A model generated the notes under the pieces. That model saw only the letters and a program-made list of their open reading frames with translations, was not told the DNA's origin and made no database searches. A program made the position numbers and the translations under genes. A stretch of 64,000 nt of DNA, taken from assembly GCA_021780105.1 (NCBI GenBank), contig JAJXZJ010000044.1:1-64000 (forward strand), given 5' to 3'. Source of the stretch: a bacterium (GTDB lineage: Bacteria; Verrucomicrobiota; Verrucomicrobiia; Limisphaerales; J093). This document shows, in pieces, positions 42,860-49,684 of the stretch (position 1 is the stretch's first letter; each line of letters opens with the position of its first letter).

Positions 42860-43920
42860 ACCGTCGTTGCCTCATGGCTGCGGCCGCAGTGCTGGCCGGC
42901 TGGCTCCTCAGCGGGTGCCAGACGAAAGGCCCGCGGTTTGACCCGCGCGCCTGCCACGCCCGGCCGCTGACGAATCTGGTGACCACCGTCGAAACCAACG
43001 CCATTTGTCCGGAGTGGTTGCAGCCGCCCGTCGAGCCGTTCCGCCTCGGCCCCGGCGACAAGATCGAAATCGAAATCCTTGGCGTGACCGGCAGCCGCGC
43101 GCTGACGTTTGTCTGCCCGGACGGCAAAATTTATTACGACCTCCTGCCCGGCATGGATGTCTGGGGACTGACGCTGGGACAAACCAAGCAGATGATGGAA
43201 AAGGCGCTGGCCGGCTATTACCGCCGGCCGCAGGTGGCCGTGACGCTCCGCGAGGTCGAGAGCAAGCGCGTCTGGGTTCTCGGCCGGCTCAACCGGTCCG
43301 GCGTCTATCCGCTCGAGGGACCGATGACCGTGATCGAGGCGATTTCCCGCGCCGGCGGCCTGTTCGTCTCGCGCTTCACGGGCACGACCGAGGAACTGGC
43401 GGACCTCAACCACAGCTTCCTCATCCGCCGCGGCGAGTTTCTCCCGATCAACTTTCAGCGTTTGTTGCGCGAGGGCGACACCTCGCAAAACATCTACCTG
43501 CAACCGGACGACTTCCTCTACCTGCCCTCGGCACTCTCGAAGGAAGTGTATGTGCTGGGCGCGGTGCGGGAGCCGCGGCCGCTGGGTTACACGGACGACA
43601 TGAGCCTGGCGTCGGTCATCGCCAAGACGCTCGGCCCGCTGCCGGACGCGTATCTCTCGCACGTCGCCATTGTCCGCGGCGCGCTCGCGGAGCCGAAGAT
43701 CGCCGTCGTGGATTTCCAGGCCATCATGCTGGGTAAACAGCCGGACGTGCGCTTGGAACCGCACGACATCGTTTACGTCCCCTTTTCGCCCTACCGCACG
43801 CTCGAACGGTATTCGCGGCTCATCGTGGATACGTTCGTCCGCACCGTCGCCGCCAACGAAGGCGGCCACGCCGGCTCGGATCAGTTTCAGGGCATTGGCG
43901 TGAGCAATCCAATCCAGTGA
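42856..43920 (+). CDS. Wza-like polysaccharide export lipoprotein
   Basis: This 354-residue protein starts MNRRCLMAAAAVLAGWLLSGC, where LLSGC is a lipobox, so it is a predicted outer-membrane lipoprotein. The poly-export domain (FRLGPGDKIEIEILG) and two SLBB repeats (RVWVLGRLNRSGVYPL and EVYVLGAVREPRPLG) follow. It is a paralogue of the Wza part of the previous gene, with shared blocks such as QNI(L/Y)L(E/Q)PDD. It overlaps the fusion gene by ATGA. It should form or line the export channel. Confidence 0.92.
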   Translation: MNRRCLMAAAAVLAGWLLSGCQTKGPRFDPRACHARPLTNLVTTVETNAICPEWLQPPVEPFRLGPGDKIEIEILGVTGSRALTFVCPDGKIYYDLLPGMDVWGLTLGQTKQMMEKALAGYYRRPQVAVTLREVESKRVWVLGRLNRSGVYPLEGPMTVIEAISRAGGLFVSRFTGTTEELADLNHSFLIRRGEFLPINFQRLLREGDTSQNIYLQPDDFLYLPSALSKEVYVLGAVREPRPLGYTDDMSLASVIAKTLGPLPDAYLSHVAIVRGALAEPKIAVVDFQAIMLGKQPDVRLEPHDIVYVPFSPYRTLERYSRLIVDTFVRTVAANEGGHAGSDQFQGIGVSNPIQ

Positions 43921-43953
43921 CGGCTTCGCGGCATGGCTGACGCCACCGCGGGT

Positions 43954-44898
43954 TCAGCGCCCGAGGAGGCGCAATGCCCGGCCGAGACGCGAGCGCAGAC
44001 CACGGTAAAGCGATCGCAATGCCGCCGCCGCGCGAATCCGCCCCGCCCGCTCAGGCCGGAAGGACGGCGGCACGGGCGGCGTGGCATAACCCTCCCGCGC
44101 CAGCCACGCCAGCAGTTCAAACACCTTCGGCAGGCAGTAAAGATAGGGCTTTGTCCAGCCGGCCCACGGTTTGGGCGAGCCGATGAAATGGACGACGTGC
44201 GCGGCCGGATCACGGTCGAGCTGGTAAGGTGCCGGCGCCGGCGCGACGTGCGCGAACAACAGCAGCGAATTCAACACGGCCTCGTCGGTCAGCGCATAGG
44301 CTGGGTCGTCGCGGTTGAGCACCGGTGCGTGAGGCGGAATCACCGCCCGGATTTGCCGGTCCCAATGCTCCAGGAACGGCCGGTGTCGCGCGTGGATCAC
44401 GAAGCAGTTCGATGGATACGTGGTGTCGCCGCGCGGCGTGACGCGCTCGCCAACGTCCCGCTGCCACCGCTCCAGCACCGACTTCGGCATGCCGCCGCGT
44501 GGCTCGCCGGGTTCGTAGGAACGATCGAACGCACTGGCATTCTCAGCCGGCTCGCGCCGGCGGGCCTGGAACTCGCCGTTCGCCGGCACCAGCAGGCCGC
44601 CCACCGGCCCGGCGATGAAACAGTCCGCGTCCAGCCAGGCCAGATATTCCGTGTCGGCCAGCAACAACGCCTCCGCCTTGCGGTTGTTGAAGCGGTAGGG
44701 ATTGGCCGGGTCGGCCGGCCGCGACGTCACGTCCGGAAACTGCGCGAGCAGTTGCTGCTGGGCTGCGTCGAAGCCCGCCTGCATGACCAGGACGCGTCCC
44801 GGCAACTGGTGGCGGCGGATCGAGGCGGCCAGCAGGAACGCGCCCCAAAAATAGCCGGCGTCACAGGCCGTGACGAGGGTGATGTCCGGTGAACTCAT
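43954..44898 (-). CDS. GT-A type glycosyltransferase-like protein
   Basis: A 314-residue protein on the minus strand. It starts MSSPDITLVTACDAGYFWGA and has the GT-A metal-binding DxD in YLAWLDADCFIAG and a PSNCFVIHARH element, resembling GT8-type or related nucleotide-diphospho-sugar transferases. HVVHFIGSPKPW near the C-terminus is like the H-F-x-G-x-x-K-P-W motif of GT8 enzymes. It is the end gene of a minus-strand set converging on the long plus-strand EPS operon. Confidence 0.8.
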   Translation of the reverse strand: MSSPDITLVTACDAGYFWGAFLLAASIRRHQLPGRVLVMQAGFDAAQQQLLAQFPDVTSRPADPANPYRFNNRKAEALLLADTEYLAWLDADCFIAGPVGGLLVPANGEFQARRREPAENASAFDRSYEPGEPRGGMPKSVLERWQRDVGERVTPRGDTTYPSNCFVIHARHRPFLEHWDRQIRAVIPPHAPVLNRDDPAYALTDEAVLNSLLLFAHVAPAPAPYQLDRDPAAHVVHFIGSPKPWAGWTKPYLYCLPKVFELLAWLAREGYATPPVPPSFRPERAGRIRAAAALRSLYRGLRSRLGRALRLLGR

Positions 44899-45034
44899 GC
44901 CCGCGCCAGCGTAACTGCGCGCCGGTGGCGGCGCAATTGTCCTCCTGGATTTTCAACGAATTCGCGGATGCCACGGCGCCACCGGCATCTCTCGAATGAA
45001 CGCCGGTTCAATCATCCGCGCCCGCCCCCGTGGC

Positions 45035-46387
45035 TCAACGCAGCGGCATGCCGAAATCCGGCTTCGGCCCCCGGCCCAGCACCCAGCGATACACCGCCTG
45101 CACCTGCTGCACCTTCGCCGGCCAGGTGAAGTTACGATACACGTGATCCTGCGCGTTCACCGCCATCGCGCGGAGCCGGTCCGGCTCGGCGGCCAGCTTG
45201 GTCAGGCAATCGCGAAGGCTTGGGATGAGCGCCGCCCGCGACGCCATCGGCAGCGCGAAGCCGGCGTCCGGCGGCACCAGCTCGCCGGGGCCGCCGTAGT
45301 CGAGCACCACCGGCACCAGCCCGCGCGCCATCGCTTCGAGCAGCACGCCGCCGCCGAATTCCCGCACGCTGGGAAAGCCGAAGATGTGCGACCGCCCCAG
45401 CCGCCCGGCCATCTGGCTGTGGTCCACCCAGCCGGGAAACGCCGTGCCGGCGGCGATTTTAAGTTCGTCGGCGAGCTGGCGCAGGCGCGGCAGTTCCGGG
45501 CCGTCGCCGATGAGGTCCAGCGTCAGCCGGCCGGCGCGGACCAGCGGCGCGGCGGCCTCCAGGAGCATGTCCACGCCTTTGAGCGGCACGAAGCGGCCGA
45601 CAAACGCGACGCCGACCGGCGACCGGAGCGACGGCGGCGCCTGGCGCGGGAAACGGGCAACATCAATGGCGTTTTCCGGCAGATAGACGCATTTGGGCCG
45701 GAGCCGGGCCGGCATTTCCCGCCACACGGTGCGCGCGGCGACGAGGATGGCGGCGGCATGGCGGCGGGTGGCGTGGACGCCGGGCAGCAGTTTGTAGGCG
45801 CCGCGCACGTAGCTCAGCCATTCCTTTTCGGCGCGGCGCAGACCGGAAAACTCCTTCGGCCAGGGCACGCCGCCGTTGAGCGGACCAACGATGAACGGCA
45901 CGCCGGCGCGGGCGCAACGTCTGGCCAGCAGGCTGGGCACCACCGGCGCCAGCGGCGTGACGCGGTGGACGAGGTCGAATTCACCGGCCCGGATGCGGTC
46001 GCGAAAGGCGCGCCAGACCTTCGCTTCGAAGAACGGATAGGCGAGCGTCCCCAGCGCCGAATACGTGGTCCAGCCCAGCGCGGTGCCGCCGCGCAACGCC
46101 TTGCCGACGTTCCACGCCAGCCCCTGCCAGCGGCGGTTGTTGATCGGTGTGAAGCGCAGCGCGCCGAGGTCGGCCGCGGCGATGTCCGTCGCGTTACGCT
46201 GTTCGGAGACCAAGTGCGCGTCGGCGGCCTCGGCCATGGCGCGGCTGAAGCTCCAGCCGATGAGGGCGACACTGGTGAGCCGCGGGTTGGCGGCCTCGGC
46301 GACGAGCAGCACGCGCAGCCGTCCGGCAGCATTCACGGTGGGTCCGGCATCCATGACGGGGGCAGATCGTGCCTTTCCCGACGGCAT
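45035..46387 (-). CDS. Family 4 glycosyltransferase
   Basis: Up to 450 residues; the start may instead be the ATG 33 bases further in (MDAGPTVNAAG). The N-terminal domain includes LRVLLVAEAANPRL and HRVTPLAPVVPS; the C-terminal domain has VAFVGRFVPLKGVDMLLEA, and a donor-site segment PSVREFGGGVLLEAMARG (E-x8-E-like). Its start overlaps the end of the polymerase gene, indicating co-transcription. It resembles EPS transferases that act on sugar-lipid intermediates. Confidence 0.88.
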   Translation of the reverse strand: MPSGKARSAPVMDAGPTVNAAGRLRVLLVAEAANPRLTSVALIGWSFSRAMAEAADAHLVSEQRNATDIAAADLGALRFTPINNRRWQGLAWNVGKALRGGTALGWTTYSALGTLAYPFFEAKVWRAFRDRIRAGEFDLVHRVTPLAPVVPSLLARRCARAGVPFIVGPLNGGVPWPKEFSGLRRAEKEWLSYVRGAYKLLPGVHATRRHAAAILVAARTVWREMPARLRPKCVYLPENAIDVARFPRQAPPSLRSPVGVAFVGRFVPLKGVDMLLEAAAPLVRAGRLTLDLIGDGPELPRLRQLADELKIAAGTAFPGWVDHSQMAGRLGRSHIFGFPSVREFGGGVLLEAMARGLVPVVLDYGGPGELVPPDAGFALPMASRAALIPSLRDCLTKLAAEPDRLRAMAVNAQDHVYRNFTWPAKVQQVQAVYRWVLGRGPKPDFGMPLR

Positions 46388-47721
46388 TGTTCAACCCTGG
46401 CCGCCACGCCGGCGAGGATCAGCCAGAGGGAAAGGTTCTTGGTCTGGGTGAGAATCCGTTCCACCGTGCTGTGCCCATACATGATGGTGAAACCAACCAG
46501 CACGCCGGCGACGAAATAGCCGGTCGGGCTGCGCCAGAAGCGGATCATCCCGCGCAGCAACCACCACAGTGTGGCGGCCTCGAATACCACGTAGCCCACG
46601 AAACCGGGATACCCCGTCTCCGCCAGCAACAGCCAGTAAAGGCTCTCGGTCAGCGGATTCGCGTGGTAGTTTTCGTCGTAGATCGTGAACCCCCGGCTGG
46701 CGTCCCAGTCCTCCAGAATCTGGCTGTAGCGGCCGGCGGGCCGGCTGTTCGCCAGGCCGAAATTGTTCCAGCCGACGCCGAGGAAGGAGTCGTGCAGCAT
46801 CGCGCGGGACTGCACGATCAGGATCGCCCGCAGGTCGCTCTCACCCTGGTGCGAGGACGCTTCCTCGAACCGCGCCGTCACGGAATCCAGCGCCATCAGG
46901 CCGGCCACCACGGCGCCCAGCACGCCCAGCGCGCAGATGCCGGTCCATTTCAACGTCACGCCCCGCAGCGCGACCAGCAACGTCACCGCCACGGACCCCA
47001 CGACAAACGCGGCCAGCGCCGCCCGCGAAACGGACAACAGCACCAGCACTGCCGCGGCCGCCACGCCCACCAGATAAACCCACGTGTCGCGCCGGCTGGT
47101 GTGCCGGGCCAGCGCCGTGGACAGCAGCGGCAGCGCGCAGATATAGGCCCACATGGCCATCGGGTTTTGGTGCTCAAACCAGCCTTTGACCTGCCACATG
47201 TGGTCCACGAATCGCTCCTTCATCCCCACACCCACCTGGAGAACCAGCATTCCGGCCATCGTGTGCAAAATCCAGCGGAGATCCTCCTGGTCACGCAGAC
47301 CCTGGTAGGCGCCGATGAAGATCAGCACGGCCTTCGTGAACTTGAAGGCCGCCATCAGCGTGTAAACCTTGTTCATCGCCGGGATCAGCGACAGGCAGCT
47401 CAACAGACAGTAACCGAGGTAAAGCCAGGCGCCGGGTGGCAGCCGCCGTTCGCCAGGCCGGCGATTCTGGGCCGCGCTGACAATCAACGCGATGGCGACG
47501 ACTTCGATCAGCGAGAACTCGAATCCCTTCGTGTGGCCGCGGTAAAGCTCGATGGAGTCGAGCATCAGCGTGAGCTTGCCGGGAAACCACGAGGTCATGA
47601 ACACCATCAACGCCAGGGCCGCGCGCTGGAAATTTCGCCGGCGCGCGATGAACAAGCCCAGGAGGGGACCCAACGCGCCGTATTCGATCAAAATGATGAT
47701 CGCCTTGAGGAATTCCTTCAT
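46333..47721 (-). CDS. O-antigen ligase/polymerase-like membrane protein
   Basis: The 462-residue protein (start MKEFLKAII; a 12-residue extension is open) has about 10-12 membrane helices. A large periplasmic loop lies near residues 280-390 (from SHQGESDLR to ENYHANPLTESLYWLL), and an Arg-containing LSVSRAALAAF precedes it. This layout and the H-x-N-x-L element fit the O-antigen ligase/Wzy superfamily. It would polymerise or ligate flipped repeat units in the periplasm. No other Wzy candidate is in the window. Confidence 0.88.
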   Translation of the reverse strand: MKEFLKAIIILIEYGALGPLLGLFIARRRNFQRAALALMVFMTSWFPGKLTLMLDSIELYRGHTKGFEFSLIEVVAIALIVSAAQNRRPGERRLPPGAWLYLGYCLLSCLSLIPAMNKVYTLMAAFKFTKAVLIFIGAYQGLRDQEDLRWILHTMAGMLVLQVGVGMKERFVDHMWQVKGWFEHQNPMAMWAYICALPLLSTALARHTSRRDTWVYLVGVAAAAVLVLLSVSRAALAAFVVGSVAVTLLVALRGVTLKWTGICALGVLGAVVAGLMALDSVTARFEEASSHQGESDLRAILIVQSRAMLHDSFLGVGWNNFGLANSRPAGRYSQILEDWDASRGFTIYDENYHANPLTESLYWLLLAETGYPGFVGYVVFEAATLWWLLRGMIRFWRSPTGYFVAGVLVGFTIMYGHSTVERILTQTKNLSLWLILAGVAARVEQCRRERHDLPPSWMPDPP

Positions 47722-48000
47722 GCGCCTCCGGTTCGCACGCCGACGCGGTCGTGGCACGCCGCGCCCTTTCGCCCGCGGGCCGCGGTCGGACGGTCAGGGA
47801 GGCAGTCGGGAAACGCCGCAGTCATGCAGATTCAAGGCGACGGTAAAGGGTCATCCGCCGCTGGCAACGCAATAGTGCGGCGGGATTGACGCATCAGACC
47901 AGCGGGCAAGGGACTGACGGATGATTGCGTTCAATTCCTTTTTGGTCGCGCCGTTGCCGAAGGTGAATGTGCCGGTGAAATGTTGCCAAACCCTTTCTGT
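47722..48000. other. Region between EPS genes and CRISPR remnants
   Basis: No supportable gene is seen. A minus-strand frame (47851-48093) encodes a 45-residue stretch (from WQHFTGTFTFGNG to HYCVASGG) that reads like the end of a protein, and the preceding frame holds a cas4 relic (48001-48045). The stretch may be decayed genes left by recombination. Confidence 0.4.
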
Positions 48001-48045
48001 AATCCACGATCTCCGCACCGTCCGGCCCGCCAAAGGCAATTCAAG
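48001..48045 (-). pseudogene. cas4-like gene relic
   Basis: Read on the minus strand this piece encodes GGPDGAEIVDYRKG. The intact Cas4-Cas1 fusion at 49685-51586 has GGPDGAEIIDYKRG at the matching nuclease-core position. The DNA is also similar: the common GATCTCCGC, then CCGTCCGGCCCGCC, with few differences over about 40 bases. No full frame surrounds it. It is the remains of a second cas4-like gene, or a recombined fragment of the present one. Confidence 0.7.
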
Positions 48046-48063
48046 CAAAACGAGACGAAACAA

Positions 48064-48149
48064 AATAGCGGCGGGTTGGGTGGGTGGCTTCATCCGGATT
48101 CATCGGTGGCCGGCGCTGAAAATAGCCACCCACCCAACCCGCCGCTATT
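48064..48149 (-). repeat. 26-bp perfect inverted repeat, likely end of CRISPR transcript
   Basis: Arms 48064-48089 and 48124-48149 are perfectly complementary, with a 34-base loop. On the minus strand the second arm is followed by a T-rich stretch (TTGTTTCGTC then TCGTTTTGC), so the structure could stop transcription of the array. One arm contains G runs (GGCGGGTTGGGTGGGTGG) that could form a quadruplex. The upper arm abuts and overlaps the last CRISPR repeat by three bases, in the place where a second spacer would lie. Confidence 0.8.
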
Positions 48150-48254
48150 CCGCCTCACGATTTCTGGATTCGCGCCGACTGACCACGACGCCTGGCCGAC
48201 GAAGGCGCAACTGTTGGATTCCGCCTCACGATTTCTGGATTCGCGCCGACTGAC
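48147..48254 (-). CRISPR. Minimal CRISPR array: two repeats, one spacer
   Basis: Two identical 37-bp direct repeats (48147-48183 and 48218-48254) flank a 34-bp unique spacer (48184-48217), lengths normal for type V systems. The array lies downstream of cas2 on the cas-coding strand. Read on the minus strand the repeat starts GTCAGTCGGCG and ends GAGGCGGAAT; a candidate tracrRNA anti-repeat 200 bases upstream pairs with both parts of it, which sets this orientation. No third perfect repeat is seen; a weak, shifted likeness near 48080-48119 (GAATCC core) may be an eroded terminal repeat. Confidence 0.78.
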
Positions 48255-48449
48255 GCTACTCCCGTCGCCCGCCTGATTTTGCGCCCCGAATCGCCGCTGA
48301 TTGCGAGCGGCAATTCGAGTTCGCTTGCTCCATCGGATATGTGCGCGATGCTTCATTCGTGAGTCGCTCAGATTCAGTCGTTTATTCAATGCGAGCGTCC
48401 TTGCGGCCGAGCGCCAGCACTTCCACGCTCGCGCCGCGCCGCCGCACAC

Positions 48450-48560
48450 AGGCGCAGTCGTCGCGATTTCAAAAATCATGTCAACCCAATGGCGGAAGGT
48501 TGATGGTCGGTGGCGGAGGCCGGAGGCTTTGTTCGCCGGAAGAATTTACGGCACAAATCG
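48450..48560 (-). ncRNA. Candidate tracrRNA of the type V-B system
   Basis: The minus strand of 48455-48480 is complementary to 26 bases of the CRISPR repeat, with 21 exact pairs, two G-U wobbles and three mismatches. Ten bases further upstream on the transcript, the minus strand of 48491-48497 (TTCCGCC) pairs perfectly with the 3' end of the repeat (GGCGGAA). In characterised type V-B systems the tracrRNA likewise pairs through two separated segments, with the anti-repeat near its 3' end. The location between cas2 and the array fits. The outer ends given here are estimates. Confidence 0.7.
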
Positions 48561-48602
48561 CCGGCTTGAGCAAGTCCATTTATTGGTGGTCCGAAAGTCA
48601 CC

Positions 48603-48642
48603 TCTGGCCATGACCGATGACCGATCGCCAATAGCCAACTGG
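48603..48642. repeat. Degenerate CGATxGCC-type repeat island 1
   Basis: A short stretch of near-repeated words (GACCGATGACCGATCGCC, then AATAGCC) beside the end of cas2. Related islands flank the four-helix-bundle gene (48950-49036 and 49650-49682). Confidence 0.45.
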
Positions 48643-48933
48643 TCAAATAATCGTCACGCGCGAACGGACTTCGTAGGGCAAGCCCATTGCCTCAATGATC
48701 AGGCTCGCATCTTTGGAACTCGCCCCCAGCGACACAAACAAAACCTGGTCCTCATCATGGTTGAGCAAGTCGTGAAGCTCGGCCTTCAACTTTTCCAGCC
48801 GCAAATCGTCCAGCGGACACTCAAACACCGAGTATTGCAGCCGCGTGCCGAAACCTTCCAGCGAGCGTGCCACTTTCCGCAACCGTTTCGGGTCGCTGAT
48901 GTCGTAGCTCACCAGATAGCGGATGCGGCTCAT
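48643..48933 (-). CDS. cas2: CRISPR-associated protein Cas2
   Basis: A 96-residue ferredoxin-fold protein beginning MSRIRYLVSYDISDPKRL. The Asp in YDISD is the conserved Cas2 acidic residue, and RLQYSVFECPLDD is the usual second-strand block of the family. Cas2 forms the integration complex with Cas1 for spacer acquisition. It is separated from the Cas4-Cas1 fusion by an inserted four-helix-bundle gene. Full length with no breaks. Confidence 0.95.
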   Translation of the reverse strand: MSRIRYLVSYDISDPKRLRKVARSLEGFGTRLQYSVFECPLDDLRLEKLKAELHDLLNHDEDQVLFVSLGASSKDASLIIEAMGLPYEVRSRVTII

Positions 48934-48949
48934 GGCGCTGCGCGATGGT

Positions 48950-49036
48950 CAATGTTCAATCGCCGATAGCCGATAGTCTCGGGTGGAAACGACGGCGGAG
49001 CTTGGCTATTGGTGTCATTGGCTGTCGGCTATTCTT
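48950..49036. repeat. Degenerate repeat island 2 and left copy of a direct repeat
   Basis: It contains CGCCGATAGCCGATAG and GGCTATTGG, and a 19-base segment (CATTGGCTGTCGGCTATTC, ending at 49034). That segment matches 17 of 19 bases of a segment on the far side of the four-helix-bundle gene (about 49661-49679). The pair brackets the gene like the edges of an inserted cassette. Confidence 0.5.
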
Positions 49037-49565
49037 GAATCGCTTCGCCTCGCGCGACACGGGCTTCAGGCGATTGATACAGCGGATGCTCTGGTTTCAA
49101 ATTGCGCAAGAAATTCAGACGATAATCTTTGGACCGTTGTGCCGCTTCACGTTTGTCTTTCATCTCGCCGGTCAAATGCCGCTTGCCTTGCACGGGTGAA
49201 TTCTCAATGGACGCCGTCCAGGCAGTGAGTTGTTTGGCGCACGATTCGGACAACGAACGGATTTCCTGCAACTGCCGCAGGATTGGTTTCAACTTCGGCC
49301 GGTCCCTCACCACGGCCATCATCGAACGCACCTCGCCTGCCGAGCCGCGCGCGATGGCGAGGAACGCGTTCAGCTCGTTCGTCGTCACCCGCTCGAATCC
49401 TTCCGCGATGTTGTTCGACACCGAGAGCGCGGCCCGATCGAGTTGATTGCGAAAGCCCGGTGTCAACGGCACTCCCGGTTCTTCCAGCAGGTCAAGCACT
49501 CGGTTATAGAGCCGCGCGGCGTCCCTCCAGACGGGCAGATCCTCGAACTTCTGGTATTTGGGCAT
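49029..49565 (-). CDS. Four-helix bundle protein (S23/IVP family) inside the cas operon
   Basis: The product of about 178 residues starts MPKYQKFEDLPVWRDA and has LVYxx-like helical blocks: LYNRVLDLLEEPG, FRNQLDRAALSVSNNIAEGFER and FLAIARGSAGEVRSM. The sequence S-V-x-x-N-I-A-E-G is the hallmark of the four-helix bundle (23S rRNA intervening-sequence protein) family, also related to the Avd proteins of diversity-generating retroelements. It carries an unusual basic C-terminal tail of about 65 residues. It lies between cas2 and cas4-cas1 in the same orientation. A role in this CRISPR system is unproven. Confidence 0.9.
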   Translation of the reverse strand: MPKYQKFEDLPVWRDAARLYNRVLDLLEEPGVPLTPGFRNQLDRAALSVSNNIAEGFERVTTNELNAFLAIARGSAGEVRSMMAVVRDRPKLKPILRQLQEIRSLSESCAKQLTAWTASIENSPVQGKRHLTGEMKDKREAAQRSKDYRLNFLRNLKPEHPLYQSPEARVARGEAIQE

Positions 49566-49649
49566 AAGCAATTACCCTTTCTTGATTGTCACGTTCACGA
49601 GCAGTATCCAAGAGTCAAAAGCCAATCACCGAGCGCCGATTTCCATGTT

Positions 49650-49682
49650 TGGCGATTGATCATTGGCTGTTCGCTATTCACG
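49650..49682. repeat. Degenerate repeat island 3 and right copy of a direct repeat
   Basis: GGCGATTGATCATTGGC followed by TGTTCGCTATTC. It repeats the 19-base element seen at the other side of the four-helix-bundle gene with two mismatches, next to the stop codon of cas4-cas1. Confidence 0.5.
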
Positions 49683-49684
49683 CG

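Noticed and set aside
48268-48302. Third, degenerate CRISPR repeat
   Set aside because: CCGCCTGATTTTG resembles the start of the repeat, but the spacing is wrong (50 against 71) and the rest does not align.
48090-48479. 129-residue minus-strand frame across the CRISPR repeats
   Set aside because: It translates the direct repeats twice (SRRESRNREAE) and the tracrRNA region, so it is better explained by the non-coding elements.
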